The translations under genes and the position numbers were made by a program. The notes below the pieces were generated by a model, which saw only the letters and a program-made list of their open reading frames with translations, ran no database searches and was not told the origin of the DNA. Shown piece by piece: positions 11,711-23,089 of a DNA stretch of 64,000 bases; positions within the stretch are counted from its first letter, which is position 1, and each line of letters opens with the position of its first letter. The stretch spans positions 62,001-126,000 of the forward strand of contig CANNZV010001599.1 of assembly GCA_947561585.1 (NCBI GenBank), read 5' to 3'. This DNA comes from Caprella mutica. Its lineage: Eukaryota; Arthropoda; Malacostraca; Amphipoda; Caprellidae.

Positions 11711-12034
11711 ATCTGTTAACCCTATACTGGACCAATGAAGAAATGAAGTTAAATTTGTATTTTCGATTACTAATTTATATACAAAATTCGTTTCTTATAC
11801 ACTTTTATTCCTGAGCATTTTTCCATATTTGCGTATTTTTCATGGAAATTGGATATAAATTGAAGTGATCATATATGGCATACCGCCCGGTTTTCCTATT
11901 ATGACAAGTGATCATATATGATCAATTGGGCCGGATAGGGTACATGAAAAAAAATGGATTATAATGAAAAAAATATTGTAAAGTAGGTACATTTCCTTTT
12001 GGTTAGTGAAAAAAGTTCTGATATAAAATATGAC

Positions 12035-12712
12035 TACAGGGTGTCCGACACTTTTGTTGCCAAACTTTAACATAAGGTTTCATTTTTTGAAATAAACACT
12101 TTTTATTCCATGAAGGTGTGGTCTAAAATGCTTAGTTAAAAAGTTACAAGGTTAGGAAAGTAGTATCTGTACCATTTATTATTAATAGTTAACGTCATTT
12201 TTTTAATGTTGCAATAAGAAACAAAACATTTTTAACAGTAATTATTAGGAGCACAAGAAACTTAATCTTAAATTAGGTTACATGCTTACAAAATGTGTTC
12301 GAACTGCCTCCCATTTGTTGCGATGCAGCCGTTCAAACGTTTGTCCAATGATTGGCGGACGCGAGCAAAGACATCAGGAGTTTCACGAATCCTTGCGGGA
12401 AAAACGTTTGTACGTTTGCATCGCAACAAATGGGTGACAAATTGAACACAATCTGTAAGCATGTAACCTAATTTAAGATTATTTTTCTTGTGCTCCTAAT
12501 AATTACTGTTAAAAATGTTTTTTTTCTTATCGCAACATTAAAAAAAATAATGTTTACTAATAATAATGAATGGTACAGATACTACTTTCCTAACCTTGTA
12601 ACTCATTAACTAAGCATTTTAGACCATACCTTCATAGAATAAAAAGTGTTTATTTCGACGAATGGAACCCTATGTTAATGTTTGGCAACAAAAGTGTCGA
12701 ACACCCTGTGTA
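12035..12712. mobile_element. palindromic mariner-like element, copy 1
   Basis: CAGGGTGTCCGACACTTTTG at 12037 is mirrored by AAAGTGTCGAACACCCTG ending at 12708, with TA at the left flank and a decayed TA near the right flank. The two arms are near-complete inverted copies (about 330 bp each) meeting near 12380-12400. The minus-strand reading of the left arm, and in inverse that of the right arm, encodes the C-terminus of a Tc1/mariner-type transposase (RETPDVFARVRQSLDKRL, then the equivalent of GGHFEHIL). The catalytic part is absent. It lies inside the piggyBac-like element. A sister copy is at 46079-46733. Confidence 0.85.
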
Positions 12713-12835
12713 CTATAAAATAATTCTCCATTTGAGTTGAAACAATAATAATGAAAAAAAAAAATTCAAATAATCCAGTAAATGTGTCATCTTACAGCAT
12801 TAGTAGACCGTTTAGACATTTTAAATTAGTCAATC

Positions 12836-13803
12836 TTATTTCAGATAACAGAAAAATGATATAAAGTGTTGTGTATTCAAAATATTTTTAGTGAGAATTG
12901 TAGTAGTTATAGAAGCAATTTCATACTCATTCAAACATAAATGTACATTGCAGATTGAACAGGCAAAGTTTGAATGCACCTGATTTCTTAACTCGTCGTC
13001 TCTGTCTTCTCCCATCATCCTCATGCACTTCTTCGTCTATTTCTCTCTGTTCTATCATATGTTTCTCCAAAGCCTATTTCTTTCTTTCTTTATCTCCACT
13101 GTCATTCATCCTAATGTTTTCTGCTATCTCCCCGTACTTCACCTTCGCCACCTCTTATATGGATTCGATCTCTCATCTTTTCTCTGTATTTCCCCCAATC
13201 TGTTTTCTTCGCTATCTTAACCCTCTTCATCAGCTTTTTCAGTGTCACTTTTTTCTTCATCTTTCATCTCACTATGATGATCAGATGATTGATTACCTTC
13301 CATTCATACTCCTTTCCAATGTATTGCGTCCTCGTATTCATGCGTTTCGCAAATTGGGTGGTTCATGTTGAACCCTTCACAGCACTCTTTATCTATCCCC
13401 CTCTCCTTCCCTCTGGGTGATACATAGATGCTAACTGGTCTCTTCTTTCTCTTCCTGCTTGTTGGCACCATGAACAACTGTGTTATTCTGGTGATTGAAT
13501 TTTCTGCCTTGGTACTTCTTGTTCTGCTCCGTCTACTCCTCCACTCTCCACTGCAGCTCCATTTCTCGCTACTTTGATAAATTTTTACGCAGTGCATGCT
13601 TTGTGGCTCCTACCCCTCACTGTACCTCCGTTGTTTTTCTTTGTAGCACCCTGCCACACTTTGCACAACTGACCCCTTTTTCTCTCTTCACAACATACCG
13701 AGAGAGAGTTATCCTCTCTTACTTCCCCAAGTTACACGACACAAATGTAGCTTGTGCTCCTCTCAAGGATACATCCTTTTACTCGCTTCATGCCAATGAA
13801 TGA
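12836..13803 (-). pseudogene. degenerate coding region of the piggyBac-like element
   Basis: The minus strand is purine-rich and reads as broken open frames: a 97-codon piece at 13304-13597 with basic stretches (SRKRKKRPVS), an acidic continuation rich in E, K and D after a stop, and a final 62-codon piece at 12836-13024. The final piece contains FACSICNVHLCLNEYE, a CxxC...C cluster like the cysteine-rich C-terminal finger of piggyBac transposases. The DDD catalytic core is not recognisable, and stops and frame changes separate the pieces, so it cannot encode an active enzyme. The assignment rests mainly on the TTAA-flanked termini and the C-terminal finger. Confidence 0.5.
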
Positions 13804-13937
13804 TAAAGGTTAAATTGATGTTAGGGATTTTATATCAATTATATGACCAGACTAATTTTAAAAGTTGATATCATTCATGACTCAACCCTAAACTGTGTAA
13901 TTATTTGATTATATATGCAAATTTTCTTGATCTTTTA

Positions 13938-14618
13938 GGGCCCCTGCACATGAGCGTTTCTTCAACGCAATGTCAAATTAACGCAGATGCATGTCCAGGG
14001 CACACGAGCGTGTGCCGCAACAAAAAATTAACCCAGATGCATAGAGAGTGACATGCAGCATGTACCAGTCACACTATACCTAACTAGTCACACTGTAGGC
14101 TATCTAACTAGTCACACTATACCTTAACGGATGGAAATTTAAAAGTAATTGTTAATAGTACGTATATCGGTTACCAATACATATCGGTGCATATTCATTT
14201 AAAAAGTTTATATAAATTCATAAGGGCTAGATCGATAAAGAAATACCTGAATTAACTCTGTTTTCTTGTCTTATTATTTCTTTGTTATAACTCAAAGACT
14301 GTTAAAATGTAGGGACAAAAGTTTTTTTCTTTTATGTTCAATAATAATGTTTCAATCTCTACTATTTAATTACAATTATCATTGAAAGATGCGGCAACAA
14401 ACCATCCGTGTTCGCACCCACACGTGATTATATAGAATCGTCTGGTAATGCGGCAGTCACCATCCGTCAAGGGAACCGCATCACCCTGCGTTCAGAATTG
14501 TGCGTCTCTCTGCCGGACGGCAAAAAACGCTCGTGTGCCCACATACCCGAGAGTTAATGCTGTTTAAGGGTCATGCGTCAATCGCCGGAGGGCAAAGGAC
14601 GATCGTGTGCGGGGGCCC
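13938..14618. mobile_element. MITE with GGGCCCC-GCACA terminal repeats and TTAA-like flanks
   Basis: GGGCCCCTGCACATGAGCG at 13938 is inverted at the right as CGATCGTGTGCGGGGGCCC ending at 14618. Flanking tetramers are TTTA and TTAA, consistent with piggyBac-type insertion and one substitution. Inside, further copies of CACACGAGCG / CGCTCGTGTG are spaced through both halves. Non-coding, about 680 bp, GC-richer than its host. Confidence 0.75.
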
Positions 14619-15520
14619 TTAAGCAGTGTTCATTATGTGAAATATGCTATGATACTTTCATCATAGTTTTTGCATTAAACCAGGTATATAATTCAACATT
14701 TCATGCTATAATTAAATAAAATTAAAAAATATCAAAATTATAAAGTGTTCACTATTTTGACCCAAGTGATCATATATGATCAACTCAATTTTTCAATGAC
14801 TATTGATATCTCATAGGTATAGTTACTAATATATCATATATGTGGTATAAGATATGATGAAGATATTTCATAGGGTGAGAAGCACTCACATTTATTTTTG
14901 AGTTGCTACACATCAAGTGAATTAGAAAAATACACTCTACACCACCAATTTTTATGTGCTGTTACACAGTGTGAATTCAAGTCCATCCAATTCGATCCAT
15001 GTGCCATTTAAAACGAATTGTGAAGTACCACATGATAGCCCTGAATACTGTGATTGGTTTGATGTGTGTGTCTGACTTGTTAACAACATACACTGAGTGC
15101 TGTGACATTTTCTTTAGTGCAAATTAAGTGATCATATATGATCACTTGCCTAGTAAAGGGTTAATCAGTCATTCTCTTTGTAGCAATATCAATGTAAATA
15201 TAGGAATTTATTCAGAAAAGTTTGTAGCAATAGTCGCTTGATAAACTTCACAACATCATGCATCTTTTAGACTGGCTGGCTACTGTCTAAAACTAAATCC
15301 CTGTCAATATTGGAAAAAAACTTAAGAAATTTTGAGGAATATTTTAACGTCCTCAAAAATGTTCTACCTATTGTTGATTGTTTTGATAAAAAGCTTATAA
15401 ACAGAAATCCCCTAATCACTAGTAATCGTCATTTGAATTTCATTAATCAGCAGTATCAATTTGTATAATCGGCACACTCAACAGTGTACACCAATGATCG
15501 TTAAATTCCCTTTTCGGTAC

Positions 15521-16807
15521 TACAGGGTGGGGCGTAAGTTTGGAAGCAAATGAAAGTGCATAGTATAATCCAACGAAAAATATATTTAATAATTTACAGT
15601 TATGTATTATTACATAAGGGTTTTAAGAATTCAAAAATCATAAATTTATTCAAAATGTCCCCCCTTGTTTTTAATAACAGCCTCAAATCTCCTCAGAACT
15701 CCTCCTACTGCGGCACGCAACTGTTCTTGTGAAATTTCCTTCCAAGATCTCTGGAGCGAACGCTTTTAATCATCCACACTGCGATGGAATTTACCACAGG
15801 CCTTTGATTCAAGAATGGACCATACCGAAAAGTCCATAGGATTAACATCTTGGGAGCAGGGATGCCACATTTCTTTGGACCAAAACCGTGGAAGATGGTC
15901 ATGGATGATAGCACCAGTTTTGAGTGACATTTGCTGTATGTGAAATCGCGCCGTCTTGCTGAAATGTCCATAGAGTGTCATTACCGAAGTGCTCCTTAGC
16001 TGACTCCAACATTGGCATCAAAATATTCTCAATATAACATTTAGCATTGATTTTGGCGCCTTGTTTCACAAAAATTAAAGGAGATCTCCAAGTTTCTGAA
16101 ATGGCGGCCCAGACCATTAGTGAAGCAGGTTTCATGGTTCTGTGGACAGTTTTTTGGTTGTCTTTTGCACTTTTAACAATTATTCTGTCATTCATCCGGT
16201 AGTGAGCCATTTCCACTGTGAAAATGTTTTCGTCAGACCAAACAATTTCACCAGCTGTGCCAGACTTCAATTCTCTCAGAAGTGCTTTGCTTCTCTCCAA
16301 TCTCTTTTTCTATACAGCTTCTGACACAGTCTGTCTCTTTTGGAGGGAGAAAGAGGACATCTTTAGGTCTTCTTTGACAACTCTTCTCATTGCTCTGGGA
16401 CTCACATTAGCTGTTTTGGCTAACAATCGTATTGACCTTTTCGGGTTCCTCCTGATCTTCTCTCGGGCACATTTTATCAGTTGTTTGGTGCGTTGTGAGC
16501 GTGGTCTACCACTTCTTGGACGATCAGTCAAGTCTCCTCTCTCATTAAAACGCTTCACACACTTCCAAACAGTCGATCTCGCTATTGAGAGAGTCTTTGA
16601 AATGACGGAATCTGACTTCCCGGCACGGTGTAGAGCAATAATGGCTTCTCTTTTGTCTGACATTTTTGAATTGACTAAATTTTTGTAAAAAATAACACTG
16701 CCACGTCATAATGTAGTGTCTCTACTATAGTTCAAACCCTATCACCTACTTAGGAACTTATTTTTAATGTTTGAAAAATTGCTTCCAAACTTACGCCCCA
16801 CCCTGTA
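15521..16807 (-). mobile_element. Tc1/mariner element, DD41D-type, with intact TIRs and TA duplication
   Basis: The element is 1283 bp (15523-16805). Its 27-bp inverted ends begin CAGGGTGGGGCGTAAGTTTG and are flanked by TA on both sides (15521-15522, 16806-16807). The size and layout are normal for a complete mariner-like transposon with one transposase gene, here on the minus strand. The ends are essentially intact, so it might be mobilised in trans if a compatible transposase existed; its own gene is broken. Confidence 0.93.
15646..16663 (-). pseudogene. DD41D mariner-like transposase pseudogene
   Basis: The reading frame starts MSDKREAIIALHRAGKSD at 16663 with an N-terminal helix-turn-helix (SVISKTLSIARSTVWKCVKR) and a second basic HTH region ending near residue 117. 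An in-frame TAG (16310-16312) interrupts it. The catalytic domain follows in the same frame with WSDEN (first D) and TFQQDG (second D). A frameshift near 15940 moves the reading to another frame with SQDVNPMDFSVWSILE (third D in NPMD). A further in-frame TAA precedes the C-terminus, which ends FEAVIKNKGGHFE and stops at 15646. About 41 residues separate the second and third catalytic D after allowing for the shift, matching the DD41D (rosa-type) lineage. Two stops and one frameshift make it non-functional. Confidence 0.87.
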
Positions 16808-17500
16808 TATAGGGGGTACAGCTCAAGAATAACTTTCAGTTATCATCAAGAAACTGGTAATGAAACATTGTCTATCAAATTTATTTTATTCTAACCATTA
16901 TAAACAGAAATTTAACAATATAGTAAATGTTAGTCCCAGACTGCCAGTCTGTATTCGATGCACAAAATCCACCGACTTGTTCAAAAAGCTGAAAAAATCC
17001 ACCAACATATTTGGCTACCATTTCTAGAGAGATGAGAGTAGAATTTTTAATAGCCTAAAAATTTCATATTGTATGGAACTACTCGTTCTTCTTCCTGGAT
17101 TAGCTATGTAGCTAGCTTGTAATTTTTCATGATTGGGATCAGAGATTAAAGATTTGGAACAAGTGTAAGGATTGTGTGCAATTCTCGGGATATTACACTT
17201 GCTGGTACATACTAAAGTTGGTTCTTCCATCTTCAATAATGAACTGACTCGATTGAAACAAACTTCTAATGATAGCTTTTATGAACACTTCAGAGGGCAG
17301 GAAATTTTGATTTAACTGCGTGATTTTTCTGTGCCCTTGACAATTTTGCCATAGTTGCAGCTCTCATTGGGGAGAATCACCCTGGGTGTTATGTCTTGTC
17401 TTATTCAATGTTTCAATTTCCAGTTGAATATATTTGATCTATTTCATATTGATAACTTGGTATTTAATATTTATTCAACTTATTTTATCAATTAGCCCTA
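16808..17500. other. intergenic stretch upstream of the E2 gene, with a MITE fragment
   Basis: A CCAGTCTGTATTCGATG fragment of the CCAGTCTGTATTT MITE family lies at 16945-17020. The remainder, including a 70-codon open frame on minus at 17024-17236, shows no family features. The proximal promoter of the E2 gene should lie in the right part, but no clear core-promoter motif stands out. Confidence 0.4.
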
Positions 17501-17520
17501 GTCTTCCCTGGATTGGTGAG
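17500..17520 (+). other. probable end of a 5' non-coding exon of the E2 gene
   Basis: GGATTGGTGAG at 17510-17520 is followed by a canonical donor GTAAGT. A pyrimidine/AT-rich tract with acceptor TTACAG ends at 17766, 22 bases before the start codon. This fits a 5'-UTR intron of about 246 bp. The exon start is not determined. Confidence 0.45.
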
Positions 17521-17788
17521 GTAAGTTTACTCTACTCTACTCCACTCCACATTGAAGATTTTCAGCAATTATTTCAACCAATTTTTAGATGCTTATTATT
17601 TTTAGCTTTTAATTAGCAACTGGATATTTTTTAAATTTCCAATGAGTATCAATATAATCTATGATGACTTATCACTATGAAAAGTTCAAAATACATTCAT
17701 TTAGTAGATACCTTATTTTCTTGACATTTATCAAATATATTTCAAAACAGTTTCATTGAATTACAGGTGAAAAATAAGGCTGGTCAAC

Positions 17789-19250
17789 ATGGGTAAAATT
17801 TCTGCCACATCTTCTAATAGATTACGGTTAGACTATCTAAGGGTAAAAAAGGATCCAGTTCCCTACATCACTGCTGAGCCTTTACCATCAAACATTCTAG
17901 AATGGTGCGTGCAATGATTTCTGTATTTTCCTTGAAATATAGTCAAATGGTATAAAAAATCCTAGGAGTTTCTTTAGAAATATAACTTGTTCCTTCATAC
18001 CTCTCAGGCATTATGTTGTAGAGGGTCCAGAAGATTCGCCTTACGAAGGTGGCTTCTACCACGGTAAACTTAATTTTCCAATGGAATATCCCTTCAAGCC
18101 CCCCAGTATATATATGATCACTCCTTCTGGTCGCTTCAAAACCAACTCAAGACTGTGTCTCTCAATCTCCGATTTCCACCCTGACACATGGAATCCTGCT
18201 TGGTCCGTCTCCACCATCTTGACTGGATTACTCTCATTCATGGTGAGGCTTTAGCTGCTCAACCCATTTTTTTTATCTCTTAGTTAAAAATAAAGATGCA
18301 AGATTTCATGCACATCATCTAGGAATTAACTTAATATTAGTTTAATGCATGAACATTTATCTTAATAATAAAGTTTAGGGGTGTTCCAATCTGATTAGTA
18401 GTACTAACATGTCGATAACCATTAATCACCGATATTTACTCGGATACTAACACCTTAAAATGGCTGATTCAACAAGAAATAATACCCTAATTATTACTGA
18501 TACCGATACTTGGTATTGGTTATCAGCTGATACCGATACATAAAAATCACAGATACTCTTATACCAATACCTTAAAAATGGCCAATATAACTAGTACCGA
18601 TACTGATAGTATTAATTAATCGTTTTTAATAATTATTTAATTTTACAATTCCTTTATTATTTACATAGCTAATGAGAATAATTATAATTTGCTTCAAATT
18701 GTCATATAGATCTAACTCTTCTTTATTCTGTTACAGCTTGAGAAGGCACCAACATACGGCAGTTTGGAAACCTCTGATTCAGAAAAAAGGATCTGGGCAT
18801 CAAAAAGCTTGAAGTTTAACCTAGAGAACAAAATTTTCTGTGAACTTTTCCCTGAAATTGTAGAGGTAATTAGTTATTATTTAAATCTTTGAGTATTATG
18901 TTGTTTTCCATTAATTTTCTAATTAGGTATTATATTTTTTCTTGCTTTATATTTTAATATTCACACATATGAGTAAATATATTGTTGTTAAATATTCTGA
19001 TATTTGTGGCTAAATATAAAATTATTTTCTTCAGGTGACCAAAAAGAGAATAAGCAAAAGAGAAGAAGATCTGGCTAAATCCCTCGTCTCCAATCTGAAT
19101 AAGGACCCTCTAAGCCGCAGAAGCAGCAGCACCAATGGTGGAAACAGTAGCCACATGACTGTCTTTACTAACATAGGGGTAGTGACTGGATTTGCTCTCT
19201 TCGCTTGGCTTGTCAGGTTCATCATAATGGGTCTCAGTGAAGAAAATTGA
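17789..19250 (+). CDS. UBE2J2: ubiquitin-conjugating enzyme E2 J2 (Ubc6 type), ER tail-anchored
   Basis: Four coding exons, 17789-17904, 18008-18242, 18737-18865 and 19035-19250, join in frame with GT-AG introns to give 231 residues. The protein begins [16 protein letters not shown] and continues [20 protein letters not shown], a close match to UBE2J2 as known in animals. The UBC fold carries the atypical active site [19 protein letters not shown] with catalytic Cys at residue 89; like other Ubc6-type E2s it lacks the usual HPN motif. The C-terminus, [20 protein letters not shown] followed by GLSEEN, is a single membrane anchor that would leave the UBC domain in the cytosol at the ER, where the family serves ER-associated degradation. 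The linker between UBC domain and anchor is shorter than in human UBE2J2. A polyadenylation signal AATAAA lies at 19427-19432. All exons are intact. Confidence 0.96.
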
Positions 19251-19426
19251 GTCAAGATGCTGTCTGTACACGAGGAAAGCATCAAAAAGATGTTCAAGAG
19301 GTCATAGATACACAGTTTGTGTTTTTTTAAATCATCTTTTGTTGCTGGATTCCATGTGTAAATGATTAGTTAAATTTTTTTGCTGTTCTAGGTTCATCAA
19401 CTGCAAAAATTCAACATACCTAATAT

Positions 19427-19432
19427 AATAAA
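19427..19432 (+). terminator. polyadenylation signal AATAAA of the E2 gene
   Basis: The canonical hexamer lies 177 bases after the stop codon in AT-rich 3' flanking sequence. It is the first AATAAA downstream of the stop that I noticed. Confidence 0.55.
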
Positions 19433-19449
19433 ATCATATTTGCAAAATA

Positions 19450-20190
19450 GTCTCGCTTGAAAAAAAAATTAAATTCAGGTCTTAAAATTCACATTAAATC
19501 TGAATTAATTAAGAACAGGATTGCTTGGCTTACATATTATGAATGAATTCTTCATTATTACACATGGGATACGCTACAATATCATAAAATGCATGAACAA
19601 ACTGCGAGATACCTCATTTTGAAACCTCATTTACATCTATTTAAAAATAACTAAAAGATTTGTTTATGGTAGTTATTGGTAGAAGAAGCCATTAATGTTT
19701 TTATGTACCTATTCATTTCTTTTCTATCATTATTATCAGTTATAAATTTCATTTTATATTGCAATCCATTGAAGAAAGACCTCTCTTTCAATTTGAATAG
19801 CTATTAAAATTTAATTTACAATATATTTAACATTATTAGTGAGGCACATCAGAAACTGCTCGAGATTTTTCAAAAATAATTATATCATTCACTTTATATT
19901 GAAAATAGGTCTTATCAATAATCTACCGCTCAGATACAAAATTTTGATTGAATTGTTAAAATAGAAGGTTTTATTACTAATATATAAATTAGCCATTTTC
20001 AAATTAGGATTTAGTGATGTGAAGTTAGATCACTGCTTCAATTATTTAGTGTCATCTGGGTTGCAAAAAGTAAATATTTTAATTTTTGGGAAGAAATTCC
20101 ACTTTGAGTCATCTGTTCTTAACACTAATGATTAAACTTTTTATATAGCTTATACTCTAATTGATTTGCTCAGTCCTTTCTCCAAAACTT
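19450..20190. other. convergent intergenic region, left part
   Basis: AT-rich DNA between the 3' ends of the E2 and heme oxygenase genes. It probably includes 3' UTR sequence. No ORF or clear repeat. Confidence 0.4.
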
Positions 20191-20592
20191 TGAAGGGGCA
20201 GTATACTTATGTTATAATTCGGCTGAATTATAGCTGTACAAACTGTAAATTTTTTTCAACTATATGCATGTAACAGAGTTTCACCGCTTCTGAAATAGTG
20301 ATGCTGCAATCTGTTTATTTACAAAATCATATCTATTTAAGAAATTGAAACAAGAACTGAACTCTAGCCAAAATTTATATCAATAATTAAGATTAACTAA
20401 CTATCTAATGAAAGTTCAGTTTAATCCAATATTACATAAATGAAATTGTAAATAAATGCAAACAAACTATCCTCTGTGAATTTCCTCTGTGGTGAAATAA
20501 TTAAATGCATTTACTAAAACTCTTGACATTAATATGTCTATCTATTCATCAACAAGAGAATAAGTTTGTCCAAAGGTTTACTGTCCCTTTAA
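20190..20592. mobile_element. TTAA-flanked MITE with AGGGGCAGTATAC ends
   Basis: AGGGGCAGTATAC at 20194 and TACTGTCCCT ending at 20588 are inverted and flanked by TTGA and TTAA, suggesting a piggyBac-type 4-bp duplication with one substitution. The element is 395 bp and non-coding. It lies in the 3' intergenic space between two convergent genes. Its termini resemble those of the longer element at 53520-54081. Confidence 0.65.
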
Positions 20593-20842
20593 CTACTGAG
20601 CTATGTATGTACAACTCCTATTGTCAATTAAACTCTTTTCATCCCTTTGATTTCAGTTAATTTAAAATACAACAGATTATATATATTTATATAAAATATA
20701 CAGTATTTACATATCCTCTTATTATCCTGTCTGCGCTAAAATGTAATTAACTTATCTATTTCTATTAATGACTATTTCAACATACAATTTGAAATTGATT
20801 ATTTACGATTTGTCCCCTAAACTTACTAGCATTGAAAAATAG

Positions 20843-22489
20843 CTAACCTAGAAAATACTTTTTGATATATACAGATGCCAAGCCAATCGCTACAGATATA
20901 GCAGAGAATTTCAATACATTCCATATTACAACCTCTCTAGTTCCCTCAATACTTCTCACCATCTTATCATTCAAAATAAACACCATTTTGCTCTCTTCAA
21001 TTAACTTTCCACGCGTTTCATCATCTAGATCAGCTGCCAAGGAATTCATTGCTGCATTTATCTTCTCTTTGATCTGGTAGACTGTAGCGCCATTTATCTC
21101 TGTCACTGCCAAGCCCTCGTAAGAACAATGTCTGCTGAATTTCAGTTTCTGGACCATGGCATGCTTTCTTCGGAGTATTTGTCCCCCTGAGAGCAGACCC
21201 ATGTAGAGGTGGTAGATGTAGGCAGACAGTAACACTGGGTCAGAGTGCTTTAATTCTTCCAAGTGTTTAATGTAGTTGCTAACACTTTCCCGAATAGTGT
21301 AAGACTCTTTCCAGTCTTTTCCAAGATAAAATAATAGGTCCTGAAAAATATCAAACATAAGTTATATTTCTGAGTAGCTATAGCATGGCTTGATTAATAT
21401 ACATATACTAAGTAAGACATTGCTATATTTATTTTTGAGCATCTTGATATAAAAAAAAAAGTTTAGATATTTATAAAGAAATCATATAATTCAACTGTAT
21501 CCAGACTTGTTTTAAAATGAAAAAATAGAGACTTTTTAACATGTTGGATACAAAGTGACACAATCATGTAGCTATATTACTGATAGACAAAGCAATACAA
21601 ATATATTTCTGAAATAATGTAAATTGAACAATATCAATATTTTAAACCTGCTTAAATTTTGACAATGTGTTCCCCATTTAAATCACTGTTTTTATCATAC
21701 AGAAGAGATAAATAAGTACAGTAAGAGATATTCAGCTCCTCTCGCTATCGTGGCACACGTGAAACAGAAGCAATAAAAAAACTTGGATATTTTGCAATGT
21801 AAGTGAGGCAACATATTGAATGAAAAAAGGTGGCTAACTGACTTTACCTGCAATCATACTCGTAACTTCTCATATTAGGTTTCAAAATCTCATAACTTTA
21901 CCTTCTCAAATAATTCAGTCCTCCTCATTTCTGCAACATCTAGAGAATGGAGAGTTGCCTCTTCTGTGACATCGAGTGTCTCTTCTAACCATTTGAAAAT
22001 CTCATAGAACACCAGCAAACCCTCTGCCCAAACCCTGCTGCTGGTTAGTGCTGAAAAATAGATACCATTCACAACAATTCATCATTGGAAATTTTTCAAT
22101 ATTTCACCTTCTGAAATTTGCTGAACAAAATTTACAGGAAGTTTTCATAATTTTACATCTGAATAAAAACAATGTAAATTTTTTCATTATTTATAAAAAC
22201 TGAATCATTTTCAAACTTCATCTGTAGCCTAATGCGACTTTAAAAAAAAAGTTGCATAAAATTTATTGGGGATAAAAGAACTCAAAAAAAGTGAAGCAGC
22301 TTCTGAAAATAGCTATTCTTCCTGGAATTTTGTTCCAAAATTTCAAATGCTGATGTTTTTGAGCATTGCACTCAATATAACATCACACTTACCAACCCCC
22401 AGCTTTGCATTGATGAGAGCATCACTCAGTGAGTGCACTTCTCTGGTTGCAATGCGCATTTGTTTGGTGAAGGGAATTGTATCAGTCAT
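20843..22489 (-). CDS. HO: heme oxygenase with C-terminal membrane anchor
   Basis: Three exons on the minus strand, 22489-22393, 22050-21902 and 21340-20843, join in frame with canonical splice sites to give 247 residues. The start MTDTIPFTKQMRIATREVHS contains the family motif TREVH with the proximal heme-ligand His at residue 19. RVWAEGLLVFYEIFKWLEE and YHLYMGLLSGGQILRRK are the other two signature segments. The last 25-30 residues (VIWNVLKFSAISVAIGLASV, then YIKKYFLG) form one tail anchor, as in microsomal heme oxygenases. The enzyme opens heme to biliverdin, CO and iron using electrons from cytochrome P450 reductase. The residue matching human HO-1 Asp140 is Leu131 here (MGLLSGGQ rather than GDLSGGQ). 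The gene converges on the E2 gene. Intron 1 is 342 bp and intron 2 is 561 bp. Confidence 0.95.
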
Positions 22490-23080
22490 TGTGGAGATTT
22501 AAATTATAAATATATATTAATGGTAATAGCTAGGCTATTTATATACTGATGGAATCTATAAGGAAATATTTTTATCAAATAGTTAAGACACAATTCATTA
22601 ATGGATAGCTAGATATGAAGAAAAAGAATTAGAACTAATACTCATTCCTTTAATGGAATATTTTGAAAGTTTTATTATTGAATGTCTTAAGCCATAAGAA
22701 AATTAAGTTGAAATTTACTGAAAAGCTTTAGTATCAGCTCTGGTTTCTGTACAATAAAATCATAATTACATTCCTCTTGATTTATAAAAGTACTGTTCAA
22801 GTCCAATGTTAAAAATAAAACCCTAAAACAATCAAATTGAAACAAAACATGAACATTTACAAACAACATTAACAGCTAAAACACAGGTGACAGATGTTCA
22901 CAAAGTTACTTACTGCCCAGAACACATTCAGGGAATATTTGTCTATTTATAGCTAGTCTATTTTAATTAGCAATCATCAGATTTCCATCCATAAACCTCG
23001 GTTGCTATTCATTGGTACCACGCCCCATTAGTGAGACACCTTTGCAGTTTATTTCTGATTTAACATCAAATACATGTTTG
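22490..23080. other. upstream region of the heme oxygenase gene
   Basis: Sequence 5' of the minus-strand start. A CCACGCCCC box at 23018-23026 (GGGGCGTGG on the gene strand) lies about 530 bp upstream and could be part of the promoter. No stress-response or antioxidant-response element is convincingly visible. The 60-codon open frame at 22687-22869 has no features. Confidence 0.35.
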
Positions 23081-23089
23081 ATGCCAGGT

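Larger units (their letters stand above)
11716..15164 (-). mobile_element. decayed piggyBac-like DNA transposon with TTAA duplications
   Basis: TTAA (11716-11719) followed by CCCTATACTGG, and CCTAGTAAAGGG followed by TTAA (15161-15164), delimit a 3.44-kb element. CCC...GGG termini abutting TTAA are diagnostic of the piggyBac superfamily. The palindrome GTGATCATATATGATCAC or a near copy occurs near both ends (about 11866, 11911, 14766, 15126), like subterminal binding sites. The flanks rejoin as a CCAGTCTGCAG-family MITE (AACTGGTAAAG to the left; TTTGTAGCAATATCAATGTA to the right), so the insertion point is independently supported. Later insertions at 12037-12708 and 13938-14618 interrupt it. 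The remaining coding region is on the minus strand. Confidence 0.8.

Noticed and set aside
12955..13803. Plus-strand ORFs of 102-138 codons rich in S, F and L
   Set aside because: They are the pyrimidine-rich antisense of the degenerate piggyBac-like coding region.
16218..16688. 156-codon plus-strand ORF
   Set aside because: Antisense shadow of the DD41D transposase pseudogene.
21341..21358. Methionine at 21358 as the start of the heme oxygenase
   Set aside because: That codon lies in the intron just before the CAG acceptor; two upstream exons supply the conserved N-terminus including the heme ligand.
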